Shown: positions 34,699-42,856 of the stretch, one piece after another | Numbering within the stretch: the stretch's first letter is position 1 | How the letters are laid out: every line of letters begins with the position of its first letter | DNA from: Micavibrio aeruginosavorus | Lineage (GTDB): Bacteria; Pseudomonadota; Alphaproteobacteria; Micavibrionales; Micavibrionaceae | Direction of reading: 5' to 3' | DNA length: 64,000 bases | NCBI GenBank assembly: GCA_003241475.1 | Contig: QFQB01000001.1 | Coordinates: 61,103-125,102 of the forward strand | Made by a program: the position numbers and the translations under genes | Notes under the pieces: generated by a model | Database searches by the model: none | Seen by the model: the letters and a program-made list of their open reading frames with translations, nothing else | What the model was told of the DNA's origin: nothing

Positions 34699-35037
34699 AT
34701 GAAAATGATTATGGCCGTCATAAAGCCGTTTAAACTCGATGATGTCCGCGAGGCGCTGACAGCGCTTGGTGTAGAAGGTCTGACTGTGACGGAAGTCAAA
34801 GGGTTTGGCCGTCAAAAGGGGCAGACTGAAATATATCGCGGCGCGGAGTATTCGGTGAATTTCCTGCCCAAGGTTAAAGTCGAGGTGGCCGTACCGGCCA
34901 AGTTGGAAAAACAGGTAATAGAAGCGATCCAGAACGCCGCCAATACGGGCCGCATCGGGGATGGGAAAATATTCGTCTACGATCTAACGGCCGCAATCCG
35001 TATCCGCACGGGAGAAACCGGAAACGACGCTTTATAA
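34699..35037 (+). CDS. glnB: Nitrogen regulatory protein PII
   Basis: This 112-residue PII signal protein is complete. Its features are MKMIMAVIKPFKLDDVREAL at the start, the T-loop with the uridylylated Tyr51 (EYSVNF), RIGDGKIFVYDL and a C-terminal IRTGETGNDAL. PII senses 2-oxoglutarate, ATP/ADP and glutamine-driven uridylylation, and controls glutamine synthetase adenylylation, NtrB and ammonium transport. No glnA or amtB follows, so it stands alone here with a strong hairpin 25 bases after the stop. It lies between a ubiquinone gene and a secretion gene on the opposite strand and seems unrelated to either. GlnB and GlnK cannot be told apart from sequence alone. Confidence 0.93.
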   Translation: MKMIMAVIKPFKLDDVREALTALGVEGLTVTEVKGFGRQKGQTEIYRGAEYSVNFLPKVKVEVAVPAKLEKQVIEAIQNAANTGRIGDGKIFVYDLTAAIRIRTGETGNDAL

Positions 35038-35055
35038 GCTCTAATGCCGATGGAA

Positions 35056-35086
35056 TAAAAAAAGGGGGAGCCGTGAGGCTCCCCTT
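35056..35086. terminator. Bidirectional terminator between glnB and the DotE-like gene
   Basis: GGGGAGCC (35065-35072) pairs with GGCTCCCC (35077-35084) around GTGA. Seven or more A residues precede it, giving a strong T tract for the leftward transcript; the rightward side has TTAGTTCATTTT. Confidence 0.8.
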
Positions 35087-35114
35087 AGTTCATTTTACCA
35101 GGGAGGTAAAAACT

Positions 35115-36062
35115 CTAATTAAATACGATGCCGTAGGCGGTGATGCCCAATGTTTCCTGCACGGCCATAATAACGCTTCCGAGGTTGATTGCCAATGCGC
35201 CGCCGATAAGGTGTGTAATGGCCGCCATCATGGAAGCCTGCTGACTTCCTTCGGATACGCCGCGGAGCAGGAAGATACCACGGATCAGGCTGACCCAGCC
35301 GACAATAAGGGCAAAAGCGATAATCGCCGAAATAACCGCATGGACGTGGTCAGCGGCGCCGCCAAGACCCGCCGTGTACTGCAAAACGCCATTGGTGTCG
35401 ATGGAAGCGTCATCAAACATAGTCGTTGTGAAGTAGGCTATAATAGAGTTGATCGAGAACAAACAGCCCGCGACAATGAATGTCATGAGTGTTCCAATCG
35501 TGGCGGGGCCGCGCGGGCCGTCTTGTTCGCTTTTCAGCAAACGGGAAATACCAATCATAACCAGCATCAGACCCGCAATATAACCGAACGCGCCAAAAGC
35601 CCACTGTAAAGGTACAAAAACATTTTCCATCAATGCCACGATCATGGCATCGAGACCTACGCCGGAGCTGGCTCCGTTAAAGTCGCTGTTGGTGTAGTCG
35701 GCGCCGCGGTCGCCGCCTTCGATAGTCTGGCGCAACACATCCGCAACATAGGGCATGGCGAAGAAGGCGCCGCCCGCAATAAATCGTTTGATCGGATCGA
35801 GTTGCGGAACCTGATTGGGGTTTTCAATATGGTCCTTCAATTTAACGATCCCCTGATAGCCCAGGATCAGACCCATCAGATAGGAAAAGCCGGAGAACAC
35901 GCCCGGTAGGGTCATTTTAAGATCTGTTGTGACGTTGTTGATCACGCCGCCCAGTGTATCGCCGTTCGCGGCTTCCTGCGCGAGCGAGGGGGCGGCGGCG
36001 CCAAAGAGCGCAAGGGCCATAACCCCCAGAAAATAAATGAAATTTTTGCTCTTAAACGTCAT
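35115..36062 (-). CDS. DotE/IcmC-like multi-span membrane protein, paralogue of the DotP-like gene
   Basis: The 315-residue product has a signal peptide (cleavage about residue 24, SLAQ-EA) and about six membrane segments. Its first half repeats the DotP-like pattern: LPGVFSGFSYLMGLILG, IVKLKDHIENPNQVP, RFIAGGAFFAMPYV and LRQTIEGG, aligning with the protein at 28555-28941. The second half adds four segments with GFGYI-type glycine-rich helices and a HAVISAI turn. IcmC/DotE and IcmD/DotP are related inner-membrane proteins in Legionella, as TraR and TraQ are on IncI plasmids. This one is larger than Legionella DotE (about 194 residues). The ATG at 36062 fits the signal peptide. The gene is detached from the other secretion genes and on the opposite strand. 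Confidence 0.75.
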   Translation of the reverse strand: MTFKSKNFIYFLGVMALALFGAAAPSLAQEAANGDTLGGVINNVTTDLKMTLPGVFSGFSYLMGLILGYQGIVKLKDHIENPNQVPQLDPIKRFIAGGAFFAMPYVADVLRQTIEGGDRGADYTNSDFNGASSGVGLDAMIVALMENVFVPLQWAFGAFGYIAGLMLVMIGISRLLKSEQDGPRGPATIGTLMTFIVAGCLFSINSIIAYFTTTMFDDASIDTNGVLQYTAGLGGAADHVHAVISAIIAFALIVGWVSLIRGIFLLRGVSEGSQQASMMAAITHLIGGALAINLGSVIMAVQETLGITAYGIVFN

Positions 36063-36185
36063 GGATCCCCAGTTCCTCAAGCTATTACCCTATCAGTATA
36101 TCATAGGCTACAGCCGGAATGAAAATTTCACCGCATCAAAATATAAGCGAAAAAATAATCAAAAAACACGTTCTAAAACAAAGTG

Positions 36186-36806
36186 TTATGCTACAGGCGC
36201 ATCGACCTTGACGGCGAGATCGGCAGCAATCGGCTCATCGTCGAGCATTTCGATCATCCCGCCGGGCTGAACCGCGAAATTGGCGATAAACAGGGCGTTT
36301 GAGTAAAACACAACAGCATCGCACAAGAAGAAACCTTTGTCGTTCTTGCCTTCATAAGACGCCGGACGAATTGTGCCTTCGATAACGGATCTCGTGCGAT
36401 CATCGATGTTTTTGGGAATGTAGGTATCGTCCATGGATTCGGCGATCAGGAACGGGCCTTCCTCGCCGCGCACGAAAAAGCAGAAAAATTTGAGGTATTC
36501 CAGAACGTTGTCATCGGTGATCTTAACCGGCGCTTTGGCGTTAACCTCGTGAATCGGGGGGGACGTGCCGTTCAGCCAATACAGATTGCCCTGATCGGTC
36601 AGGTAATAAATGTAAAGATTGGCAGGACTCCAGGCGGGGTCTTTGACGCGGATCATCGCCACCTGATCGTAAAAGGGAAGCATCCGGTACTCCACCTTTG
36701 TTGAGGTCGGGCTTACGCGGTATTTCCCGCCAATGGGGCCGACCTGATCAAGAAATCCGGTCAGTTCTTCGCCTTCAACAGGGATCCAGTTATTGTCTAT
36801 ATACAT
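36186..36806 (-). CDS. Unknown conserved-looking protein
   Basis: The 206-residue product has no signal peptide or membrane segment. Aromatic-rich beta-like stretches (LYIYYLTDQGNLYWLNG, FFCFFVRGEEGPFLIAES, VIEGTIRPASYEG) fill the middle and the C-terminus is acidic. I do not recognise the family. It is probably cytoplasmic. It is transcribed leftward away from rpmH with 200 bases between, and the DotE-like gene follows on the same strand after 123 bases. Confidence 0.65.
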   Translation of the reverse strand: MYIDNNWIPVEGEELTGFLDQVGPIGGKYRVSPTSTKVEYRMLPFYDQVAMIRVKDPAWSPANLYIYYLTDQGNLYWLNGTSPPIHEVNAKAPVKITDDNVLEYLKFFCFFVRGEEGPFLIAESMDDTYIPKNIDDRTRSVIEGTIRPASYEGKNDKGFFLCDAVVFYSNALFIANFAVQPGGMIEMLDDEPIAADLAVKVDAPVA

Positions 36807-36931
36807 GCGGCCTTGCCTGATATGGGTCGTTTCACGGGTGTCTGACCAAGCATCATAGCACAGGTAAGTGCCTGAAATACAAGATTGACTGTGCTTACTA
36901 TGGCGTCTGACCCCTTAAATCGCAAGAAAAA

Positions 36932-36960
36932 TTGACAAGCCATCAAGCTTGCGTTAAAAC
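36932..36960 (+). promoter_or_regulatory. Sigma-70 promoter of rpmH
   Basis: TTGACA (36932-36937), a 17-base spacer and TAAAAC (36955-36960) lie 46 bases before the rpmH ATG. The -35 is perfect and the -10 matches at three of six positions. Confidence 0.6.
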
Positions 36961-37006
36961 AGCCCTCGAAATTCAGGAAATATAAGATAAAAACAAGGTT
37001 TAAACC

Positions 37007-37141
37007 ATGAAACGCACCTATCAGCCATCCCGTCTTATCCGCAAGCGCCGTCACGGTTTCCGTGCCCGCATGGCTACGGCAGACGGTCGTCAGGTTCTGG
37101 CACGCCGCCGCGCCAAAGGCCGTAAGCGTCTCTGCGCCTAA
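37007..37141 (+). CDS. rpmH: 50S ribosomal protein L34
   Basis: The 44-residue basic protein [20 protein letters not shown]... is L34, complete with the family C-terminus [12 protein letters not shown]. It stabilises 23S rRNA at the base of the large subunit. It begins the conserved block rpmH-rnpA-yidD-yidC; the gap to rnpA is 41 bases. It is preceded by a good sigma-70 promoter. Confidence 0.96.
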   Translation: MKRTYQPSRLIRKRRHGFRARMATADGRQVLARRRAKGRKRLCA

Positions 37142-37182
37142 ACGGGCGGGCGCGGGTACGGGCCCGGTAAAGGGGTCTGGCC

Positions 37183-37548
37183 ATGAAAGCCACAAAAAAA
37201 GATCTTCAAAAATTGGGCCGCTTGCAAAAGCGGTCCGATTTTTTGCGCTTTAACAAAGATTCCGCAAGATGGGTGTCCAAAGGATTTACGTTGTTGGCCC
37301 TGCCCAATGATCTTCCGATCGCCCGCGTAGGTTTTACTGTCACAAAAAAGATCGAAAAATCCGCCGTAAAACGCAACCGTATGAAACGCCGCCTGCGCGC
37401 GATTGCGGCCGATGTTCTTCCCTGCCATGCCAAGGCAGGCGTGGATTACGTTCTAATTGCCCGCGAACCTTGTGCAACGCGGCTTTTTGCCGATATGACG
37501 CGGGATTTGCGTTGGTGCCTGGAAAAGCTCGGCCATGCGGTTGATTGA
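37183..37548 (+). CDS. rnpA: Ribonuclease P protein component
   Basis: The 121-residue basic protein has the RnpA signature RVGFTVTKKIEKSAVKRNRMKR (residues about 47-68) and an N-terminal LQKRSDFLRF. It binds the catalytic RNase P RNA and helps mature tRNA 5' ends. It overlaps yidD by 14 bases. The usual position after rpmH supports the call. Confidence 0.95.
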   Translation: MKATKKDLQKLGRLQKRSDFLRFNKDSARWVSKGFTLLALPNDLPIARVGFTVTKKIEKSAVKRNRMKRRLRAIAADVLPCHAKAGVDYVLIAREPCATRLFADMTRDLRWCLEKLGHAVD

Positions 37549-37858
37549 TCTCCCTAAGAAAGCCATGAAAGGGCTTATTTCAGCTTATGCCTATGCGGTA
37601 TCACCCCTTTTGGGCCAAAACTGTCGTTTTTATCCGACATGCTCGATTTATGCGGTTGATGCGATTGAAAAACATGGAGCGATCAAAGGCGGGATTTTGG
37701 GCGCTAAACGCATCTGTAAATGCCATCCGTTTTACAAAGGCACGATGCTCGATCCTGTGCCTGAATCCGTTGATTGGCGGGGCATCATCGGCTATAAACG
37801 CGCAAAGTCCGCACCGAGCGAGAATTGCGGCGCTACAACACACAAACTGAAAGATTGA
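37535..37858 (+). CDS. yidD: Membrane protein insertion efficiency factor YidD
   Basis: The 107-residue product has the whole YidD core: YAYAVSPLLGQNCRFYPTCS (about 19-38), YAVDAIEKHGAIKGG and CHPFYKGTMLDPVP with the conserved cysteines. It assists YidC-dependent membrane insertion at the inner membrane. The start overlaps rnpA; five bases separate it from yidC. Confidence 0.94.
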   Translation: MRLIDLPKKAMKGLISAYAYAVSPLLGQNCRFYPTCSIYAVDAIEKHGAIKGGILGAKRICKCHPFYKGTMLDPVPESVDWRGIIGYKRAKSAPSENCGATTHKLKD

Positions 37859-37863
37859 AGACA

Positions 37864-39762
37864 ATGCAACAGCGCGACCAGATGCACCCGCAGGATATGC
37901 GCAACCTGATTATTTTTGCCGTGCTCTCTATCGCGATGTGGTTAGTATATGACCATTTTGTTGCTCGCCCTCATGCCGAGCAAATGCGTCTCGCGGCCGC
38001 CCGTGCAAAAGCTGTTGCTATTGCTAATGCGCCAACCGATATTCTTGAGACGGCGATTGTCAAACCACGCGAAGAGATGATTGCCGATAATCCACGCATC
38101 AAAATCGAAACAGAATCCGTGGAGGGTAGTATCAATCTTACAGGCGCTCGCCTCGATGATTTCCAGTTGAAAAACTATTACAAGACGGTTGAGAAAAAAG
38201 AGCGTGTTGCCACTCTCTCCCCTGCGCGCACGGCCTTCCCGCGCTACGTAGAAACCGGCTGGGTCGGCCCTGCTGGTATGACCAATCTTCCAAATGATGA
38301 AACAGTTTGGAACATCAAAGGCGCAAACAATGTTTTGACGCCATCAACCCCTGTGACATTGAGTGCGACACTGGGCGGCCTGACCTTCGAAAAAATCTTC
38401 AGCATCGACAATGATTTCGGCCTGACGGTTGAAAACCGCGTGGTGAACAAGACAGGTCGTGAGGTTACGCTGTATCCATACGCGCTGGCGACCGAACACG
38501 GTCAGCCTGAAGACTTTTTGAACCAGAACGTGATTCACGAAGGACCGCTCGGTTATTTCGGCGACAGGCTGGAAGAGCGCCGCTACAAGGATTTCAAGAA
38601 AAAACCGCAGGAAACGTTCGACGCAGAGCAAGGATGGATCGGCCTGACGGGGAAATACTGGCTGACGGCCGTTTCCTTTGCCGATCAAGGCGCAGAAAAC
38701 ATGAAATTCCGCTTCGTTTCTTCGCCGGCGGTGAATGATAAAACGAAAGACCGCTATCAAACGGATATCACGGGGGCTGCAAAAATCATCGCCAACGGAG
38801 ATGAGGCGACATCGCGCATTTATGTGTTCTCCGGCGCGAAAAAAGTAAAGTTGCTGGAATCCTACCAAAAGAAATGGAATGCGCCGCATTTTGAACTGGC
38901 GGTTGATTTCGGCTGGTTCTGGTTCCTGACCAAACCGTTCTTTTTCGCCATCAATTTCCTCTACCAGCTGATCGGCAACTTCGGCATCGCCATCATTATC
39001 TTCACCTGTTGCTTGCGCGTTCTGGTGTTTCCGCTGGCTAATACGTCTTACCGCTCGTTTGCCAAAATGCGCATGGTCTCGCCCGAGATGTACAATCTTC
39101 GCGCGCAGTACAAGGATGATAAGCAAAAGCTGCAGGAAGAGCTGGTCAAACTGTACCAGAAGCACAACGTCAATCCGATGGCAGGCTGTTTTCCGATCCT
39201 GATCCAGATCCCCATCTTCTTTGCTTTGTATAAAGTGCTTTCCAACACGATCGAAATGCGCCACGCGCCGTTCTACGGCTGGATTCACGATTTGTCGGCA
39301 ATGGACCCGACAACGGTATTCAACTTGTTCGGCCTTATCCCATGGACGCCGCCGCACATTCTGATGATCGGCGCATGGCCCTTGATGATGATGGTCGGCA
39401 TGATCCTGCAGCGGAATATTTCGCCGCCGCCCGAAGATCCGATTCAGGCAAAACTGATTCAGATCATGCCGTATTTCATGACATTTGTTATGGCGAAATT
39501 CGCAGCCGGTCTTGTCATTTACTGGACTTTCAACAACCTTCTGGCCATCATCCAGCAGATCGTCATCATGAAATCGATGGGCGTTCCCATTCATCTTTTC
39601 AGCAAGGATAAAATCCAAAAAGACTTGGAAAAAGAGGTTAGCGAGGGTCCGATGATCAATCCAAGCCTTGAGATGATCGAAGAGGAAATCGAAGAAGCCG
39701 TTCATGACGGCGAGGCGAAAATCCTTTCCAAGCCGAAGCCCAAAAAGAAAAAGAAAAAATAA
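37864..39762 (+). CDS. yidC: Membrane protein insertase YidC
   Basis: YidC inserts and folds inner-membrane proteins with or without SecYEG. The 632-residue product has an N-terminal membrane helix (about 12-30) and the large periplasmic beta domain (about 80-350). The five-helix insertase core (about 360-590) carries FGIAIIIFTCCLRVLVFPL, YRSFAKMR and MAGCFPILIQIPIFFALY, and a Lys-rich ribosome-contacting tail ends KPKKKKKK. The ATG at 37864 gives the family start; the longer reading overlaps yidD. It overlaps engB by one base. Confidence 0.96.
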   Translation: MQQRDQMHPQDMRNLIIFAVLSIAMWLVYDHFVARPHAEQMRLAAARAKAVAIANAPTDILETAIVKPREEMIADNPRIKIETESVEGSINLTGARLDDFQLKNYYKTVEKKERVATLSPARTAFPRYVETGWVGPAGMTNLPNDETVWNIKGANNVLTPSTPVTLSATLGGLTFEKIFSIDNDFGLTVENRVVNKTGREVTLYPYALATEHGQPEDFLNQNVIHEGPLGYFGDRLEERRYKDFKKKPQETFDAEQGWIGLTGKYWLTAVSFADQGAENMKFRFVSSPAVNDKTKDRYQTDITGAAKIIANGDEATSRIYVFSGAKKVKLLESYQKKWNAPHFELAVDFGWFWFLTKPFFFAINFLYQLIGNFGIAIIIFTCCLRVLVFPLANTSYRSFAKMRMVSPEMYNLRAQYKDDKQKLQEELVKLYQKHNVNPMAGCFPILIQIPIFFALYKVLSNTIEMRHAPFYGWIHDLSAMDPTTVFNLFGLIPWTPPHILMIGAWPLMMMVGMILQRNISPPPEDPIQAKLIQIMPYFMTFVMAKFAAGLVIYWTFNNLLAIIQQIVIMKSMGVPIHLFSKDKIQKDLEKEVSEGPMINPSLEMIEEEIEEAVHDGEAKILSKPKPKKKKKK

Positions 39763-40391
39763 TGGACGAATTCACGCCGGACCAGATTGAACAGGCGCGG
39801 CGCGTGTTCGCAGGCCCATGTGATTTCATGTGGGGATCTGCCGACCTAAAACAATTACCGCCCGCCGATTTTTCTGAGATCGCCTTTGCGGGTCGGTCGA
39901 ATGTGGGAAAATCCTCTTTGGTAAATGCGCTGACCGGCCGTCAGACTTTGGCAAAAGTGTCAAATACGCCGGGCCGCACGCAGCAATTGAATTTCTTCAA
40001 TCTTGGCGGCTTGATGTTTCTGGTCGATATGCCCGGCTACGGCTATGCCAAAGTATCCAAAAGCGTGCGGGATAATTGGGACAAGCTGATTTTCGAATAT
40101 CTGCGCGGACGTCCCAATTTGCGAAGCGTTCTTATCCTGATCGATTCCCGTCACGGCCTGAAGGAAAGCGATGTGCATCTGATGGGCATGCTGGACAAAG
40201 CGGCCGTTAATTACCGCATCATTTTAACAAAAGCAGACAAGGCGTCGAAAAAAGATTTGCAGGCTATGATCGAAAAAGTGACTGGCGCCCTTAAAAAACA
40301 TCCTGCAGCGTACCCTGTCATTCATGTAACCAGCGCGGACAAAAATATAGGCCTTGAAGAACTACGCGCCGCGCTTATCGCGCTTCAATAA
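39762..40391 (+). CDS. engB: Ribosome biogenesis GTPase EngB/YihA
   Basis: The 209-residue GTPase has G1 GRSNVGKS (about 44-51), the T of G2 in TPGRTQ, G3 DMPGYG (about 88-93), G4 TKAD (about 151) and G5 TSAD. It acts in 50S assembly and is often encoded next to yidC in alphaproteobacteria. The ATG overlaps the last base of the yidC stop. Its 3' end overlaps the convergent pilin-like gene by 17 bases. Confidence 0.94.
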   Translation: MDEFTPDQIEQARRVFAGPCDFMWGSADLKQLPPADFSEIAFAGRSNVGKSSLVNALTGRQTLAKVSNTPGRTQQLNFFNLGGLMFLVDMPGYGYAKVSKSVRDNWDKLIFEYLRGRPNLRSVLILIDSRHGLKESDVHLMGMLDKAAVNYRIILTKADKASKKDLQAMIEKVTGALKKHPAAYPVIHVTSADKNIGLEELRAALIALQ

Positions 40392-41049
40392 TATTGTAAT
40401 AGATAAACCGCGCGCCGCTGTCGGTTGAAACGCAAAGCGAGGGATAACCTTCACAATCCGTGCAATCAGTGTCTGCGAAATCAGCGTTTCCGGAACCCCC
40501 TTCATCATCATCGACAAAGAACTTGGTTGCGTCGGCAACGGCCGGAATGCTGGATGAACCCGTAATCTTTTTATTGATGTTTTCGCATACCGCCTGCGTG
40601 ATGCCGAGCGCGGTAAAAAAGACATCTTGTTCGCTGGATGGAGTCCAGTCGACATTGTTGAAGCGGCCCATATACCATCCGTTCGGTGGCGTGCCGCCTG
40701 TTCCTGCAAATAACGATGAGGAATCTTTTGTATCGGTGCTGAAGCCTCCGCCATCGGGGTGATAGACTTGAAAACGGTGGATTTCATTGTCAAAGCTTGG
40801 GTGGTTCGGCTTTGTAAAGCTGAGATCGTTGACGGTCGCGCCGCTCATCAACATTTGGTCTACGACATTCTTGGCCGTGCCGACATAGGCCGTCATACCG
40901 GTCGTCAAAAGCTCTGCCTGTTCCTGATTCAAATTCTCGCCGTCATTATTCTGACGGCCCAAAAGCATGGTCAGACCGCCCAGCAAGGCAAGTGCGAGCA
41001 AAATATAGATCATAGCATTGCCGGATTGGCTACGTTTGTCAGAATTCAA
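40375..41049 (-). CDS. Pilin-like exported protein, unknown
   Basis: The 224-residue product starts with a short polar basic stretch and a hydrophobic helix (SGNAMIYILLALALLGG, about residues 9-25). It resembles the leader and N-terminal helix of type IV pilin-like proteins, though the conserved Glu5 is not evident. The globular part is polar, Asp/Ser/Gly-rich and has four clustered cysteines near the C-terminus (about residues 163-210, including DCTDC). No pilus assembly gene is nearby. A secreted or minor-pilin role is possible; a signal-anchored protein is the alternative. Confidence 0.6.
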   Translation of the reverse strand: MNSDKRSQSGNAMIYILLALALLGGLTMLLGRQNNDGENLNQEQAELLTTGMTAYVGTAKNVVDQMLMSGATVNDLSFTKPNHPSFDNEIHRFQVYHPDGGGFSTDTKDSSSLFAGTGGTPPNGWYMGRFNNVDWTPSSEQDVFFTALGITQAVCENINKKITGSSSIPAVADATKFFVDDDEGGSGNADFADTDCTDCEGYPSLCVSTDSGARFIYYNIIEAR

Positions 41050-41087
41050 TTGGCTTCTCCCGAAACAAAGTCTAAGGTCAGTATATC

Positions 41088-42329
41088 ATGAATACTGCGC
41101 AGAATTTAACCCATCTTCCGTTCGAACCCGCCTCTTTGGCTTTGGGCTTGGTTGTCGGCGCGGCTGTGGCTGGGCTGGTGCTGGGGCTGAAGCTCGCCAA
41201 AGCCGGACGCGAGAATGCGGCCCTTGCGGCAAAACTGGAGTCCGAGCGGGCGGCGCTGGGCGATCATTTCCGTTCTCTGGCGCAAGAAGCCCTGCAATCC
41301 AATACGCAGAGCTTTTTGACCTTGGCGCAGGAAAAGCTCCGCGCGGCGCAAAAAGACGGCGAACACGATCTGCAAAAGCGGTCCATCGCCATCGAGCAAA
41401 TGGTCAAGCCTGTCGAAGCGCATTTGCAACGCATGAGCGGCATGGTCGAACAGCTTCAGGCGACGGACAAAACCATCCGCGATGATCTGCAAAATCTTCA
41501 CAAGGAAACATCGAAGCTAACGACTGCGTTGCGCAATCCCGCCGCGCAAGGAAAGTGGGGCGAGTTTGTTCTGGAGACAATCCTTGAAAAGGCCAATTTG
41601 ATAAAAGGCCAGCATTACGAAACGCAAACCGGCCTGGAAGGCGGCGGGCGCCCCGATGTTATTATCAATCTGCATGACGGATTCAAAATCGCGATTGACT
41701 CCAAGGCGCCGATCAATGATTTCATCGCGCGTCTGGATGATGATTTGTCTGCAGAGGATATAAAGACGATCAAGACAGGAATGGCGCGCGCCGTGCGTGG
41801 CCATGTAAAGGCGCTTGGCGCAAGATCCTATCAGGAAAATATTGCGGGTAGTGACTTTGTGATCTTGTTCCTGCCGTCCGAAGCGGTTTTCAGCGCGACA
41901 TTGAGTAGCGATCCAACGATTGTCGATTATGCCTCCGAAAACAATGTCGTCATTGCTTCGCCGATGCTGATTATCTCGCTTTTGCGCGTGGTGGGATTGT
42001 CATGGCGTCAGGCGCGCATGGCGGAAAATGCAGGCAAAGTTGCAGAGCTGGGCGTGGAATTGCACAAGCGTCTTTCCACCTTTATGGATCACTTTGCCGG
42101 GATAGGCAAAAACGTCAATGCCGCTCTCAATGCGTACAACAAAGCTGTAGGCTCATTCGAGCGGCAAGTGGAGCCGCAGGCGCGCAAGTTCAAGCAATAT
42201 CATGTAATCGCTCAAAATGCCGACTTGCCCGAATTGGCGCCTTACGAAAACGCGCCGCGCCAAATTCTGTCGGCCCAAAACAACGAAGACTATGACGAAG
42301 ACGAAAAGACTAAACGAAGCCATGGATAA
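41088..42329 (+). CDS. rmuC: DNA recombination protein RmuC
   Basis: The 413-residue product has an N-terminal membrane helix (about 13-35), a long coiled-coil (about 40-150) and the RmuC nuclease-like domain (about 155-380). That domain carries GKWGEFVLETILEKANL, DVIINLHDGFKIAIDSKAPI and LPSEAVFSA. RmuC suppresses inversions at short inverted repeats in E. coli and has a PD-(D/E)XK-like core. It overlaps def by 8 bases and begins the run rmuC-def-fmt-truA. Confidence 0.92.
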   Translation: MNTAQNLTHLPFEPASLALGLVVGAAVAGLVLGLKLAKAGRENAALAAKLESERAALGDHFRSLAQEALQSNTQSFLTLAQEKLRAAQKDGEHDLQKRSIAIEQMVKPVEAHLQRMSGMVEQLQATDKTIRDDLQNLHKETSKLTTALRNPAAQGKWGEFVLETILEKANLIKGQHYETQTGLEGGGRPDVIINLHDGFKIAIDSKAPINDFIARLDDDLSAEDIKTIKTGMARAVRGHVKALGARSYQENIAGSDFVILFLPSEAVFSATLSSDPTIVDYASENNVVIASPMLIISLLRVVGLSWRQARMAENAGKVAELGVELHKRLSTFMDHFAGIGKNVNAALNAYNKAVGSFERQVEPQARKFKQYHVIAQNADLPELAPYENAPRQILSAQNNEDYDEDEKTKRSHG

Positions 42330-42843
42330 ATATAAAATTATTACCGTTCCCGACCCTGTTCTCAAAGAAGTCGCAAAGAAAGTCGAAACCGTAGACGATG
42401 CATTGCGCAGGCAGCTCGATAGGATGTTGCATACGATGTATGAGGCTCCGGGCATCGGGCTGGCCGCCAATCAGATCGGCATTTTGAATCGCGTGCTCGT
42501 GATGGATACGGCGCAGCGCGAGGAAAAGGAGACGCGCAAGCCTATTTTTATGATCAATCCCGAAATCATATGGGAATCCGAAGAGCCCAGCGTGTGGGAA
42601 GAAGGATGTTTGTCCATTCCCGGCCAGTTCGCCGATGTCGAACGCCCGCTCGAAGTGCGCGTGAAATATCTGGATTATAACGGCAAGATACAAGAGAGCG
42701 TGTTTGAAGGTCTGGCATCGCATTGCGTTCAGCACGAAATCGACCATTTGAACGGTACGCTTTTCATCGATCATCTTTCTACGCTCAAGCGGAATATGAT
42801 TTTGAAACGTTTTAAAAAACAACAGGCCGCAGAGGCTCTTTAA
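42322..42843 (+). CDS. def: Peptide deformylase
   Basis: The 173-residue metalloenzyme removes the formyl group from nascent proteins. Motif 1 GIGLAANQIG (about 45-54), motif 2 EEGCLSIPG (about 93-101, metal Cys) and motif 3 HEIDHLNG (about 137-144, HExxH) are intact. ATG 42322 lies inside the rmuC 3' end; the fuller upstream reading has no homology. fmt follows after 13 bases, as in many bacteria, and acts on the opposite step. Confidence 0.96.
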   Translation: MDKYKIITVPDPVLKEVAKKVETVDDALRRQLDRMLHTMYEAPGIGLAANQIGILNRVLVMDTAQREEKETRKPIFMINPEIIWESEEPSVWEEGCLSIPGQFADVERPLEVRVKYLDYNGKIQESVFEGLASHCVQHEIDHLNGTLFIDHLSTLKRNMILKRFKKQQAAEAL

Positions 42844-42856
42844 GAGGGTTCGTTGC

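Noticed and set aside
7898..36062. Integrated conjugative plasmid or ICE
   Set aside because: Despite the IncI-like gene order there is no relaxase, integrase, transposase, tRNA-bounded att site or direct repeat visible in the window; the case remains open only outside it.
37007..37141. Replication origin near rpmH
   Set aside because: rpmH marks oriC in many bacteria, but no dnaA, DnaA-box cluster or AT-rich unwinding stretch is visible here; in alphaproteobacteria the two are usually apart.
36797..37195. Open frame of 132 codons opposite rpmH
   Set aside because: The plus strand encodes L34 with promoter and conserved neighbours; the minus frame has no support.
38344..39705. Open frame of 453 codons on the minus strand
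   Set aside because: Antisense to yidC; long only because of codon bias in the real gene.
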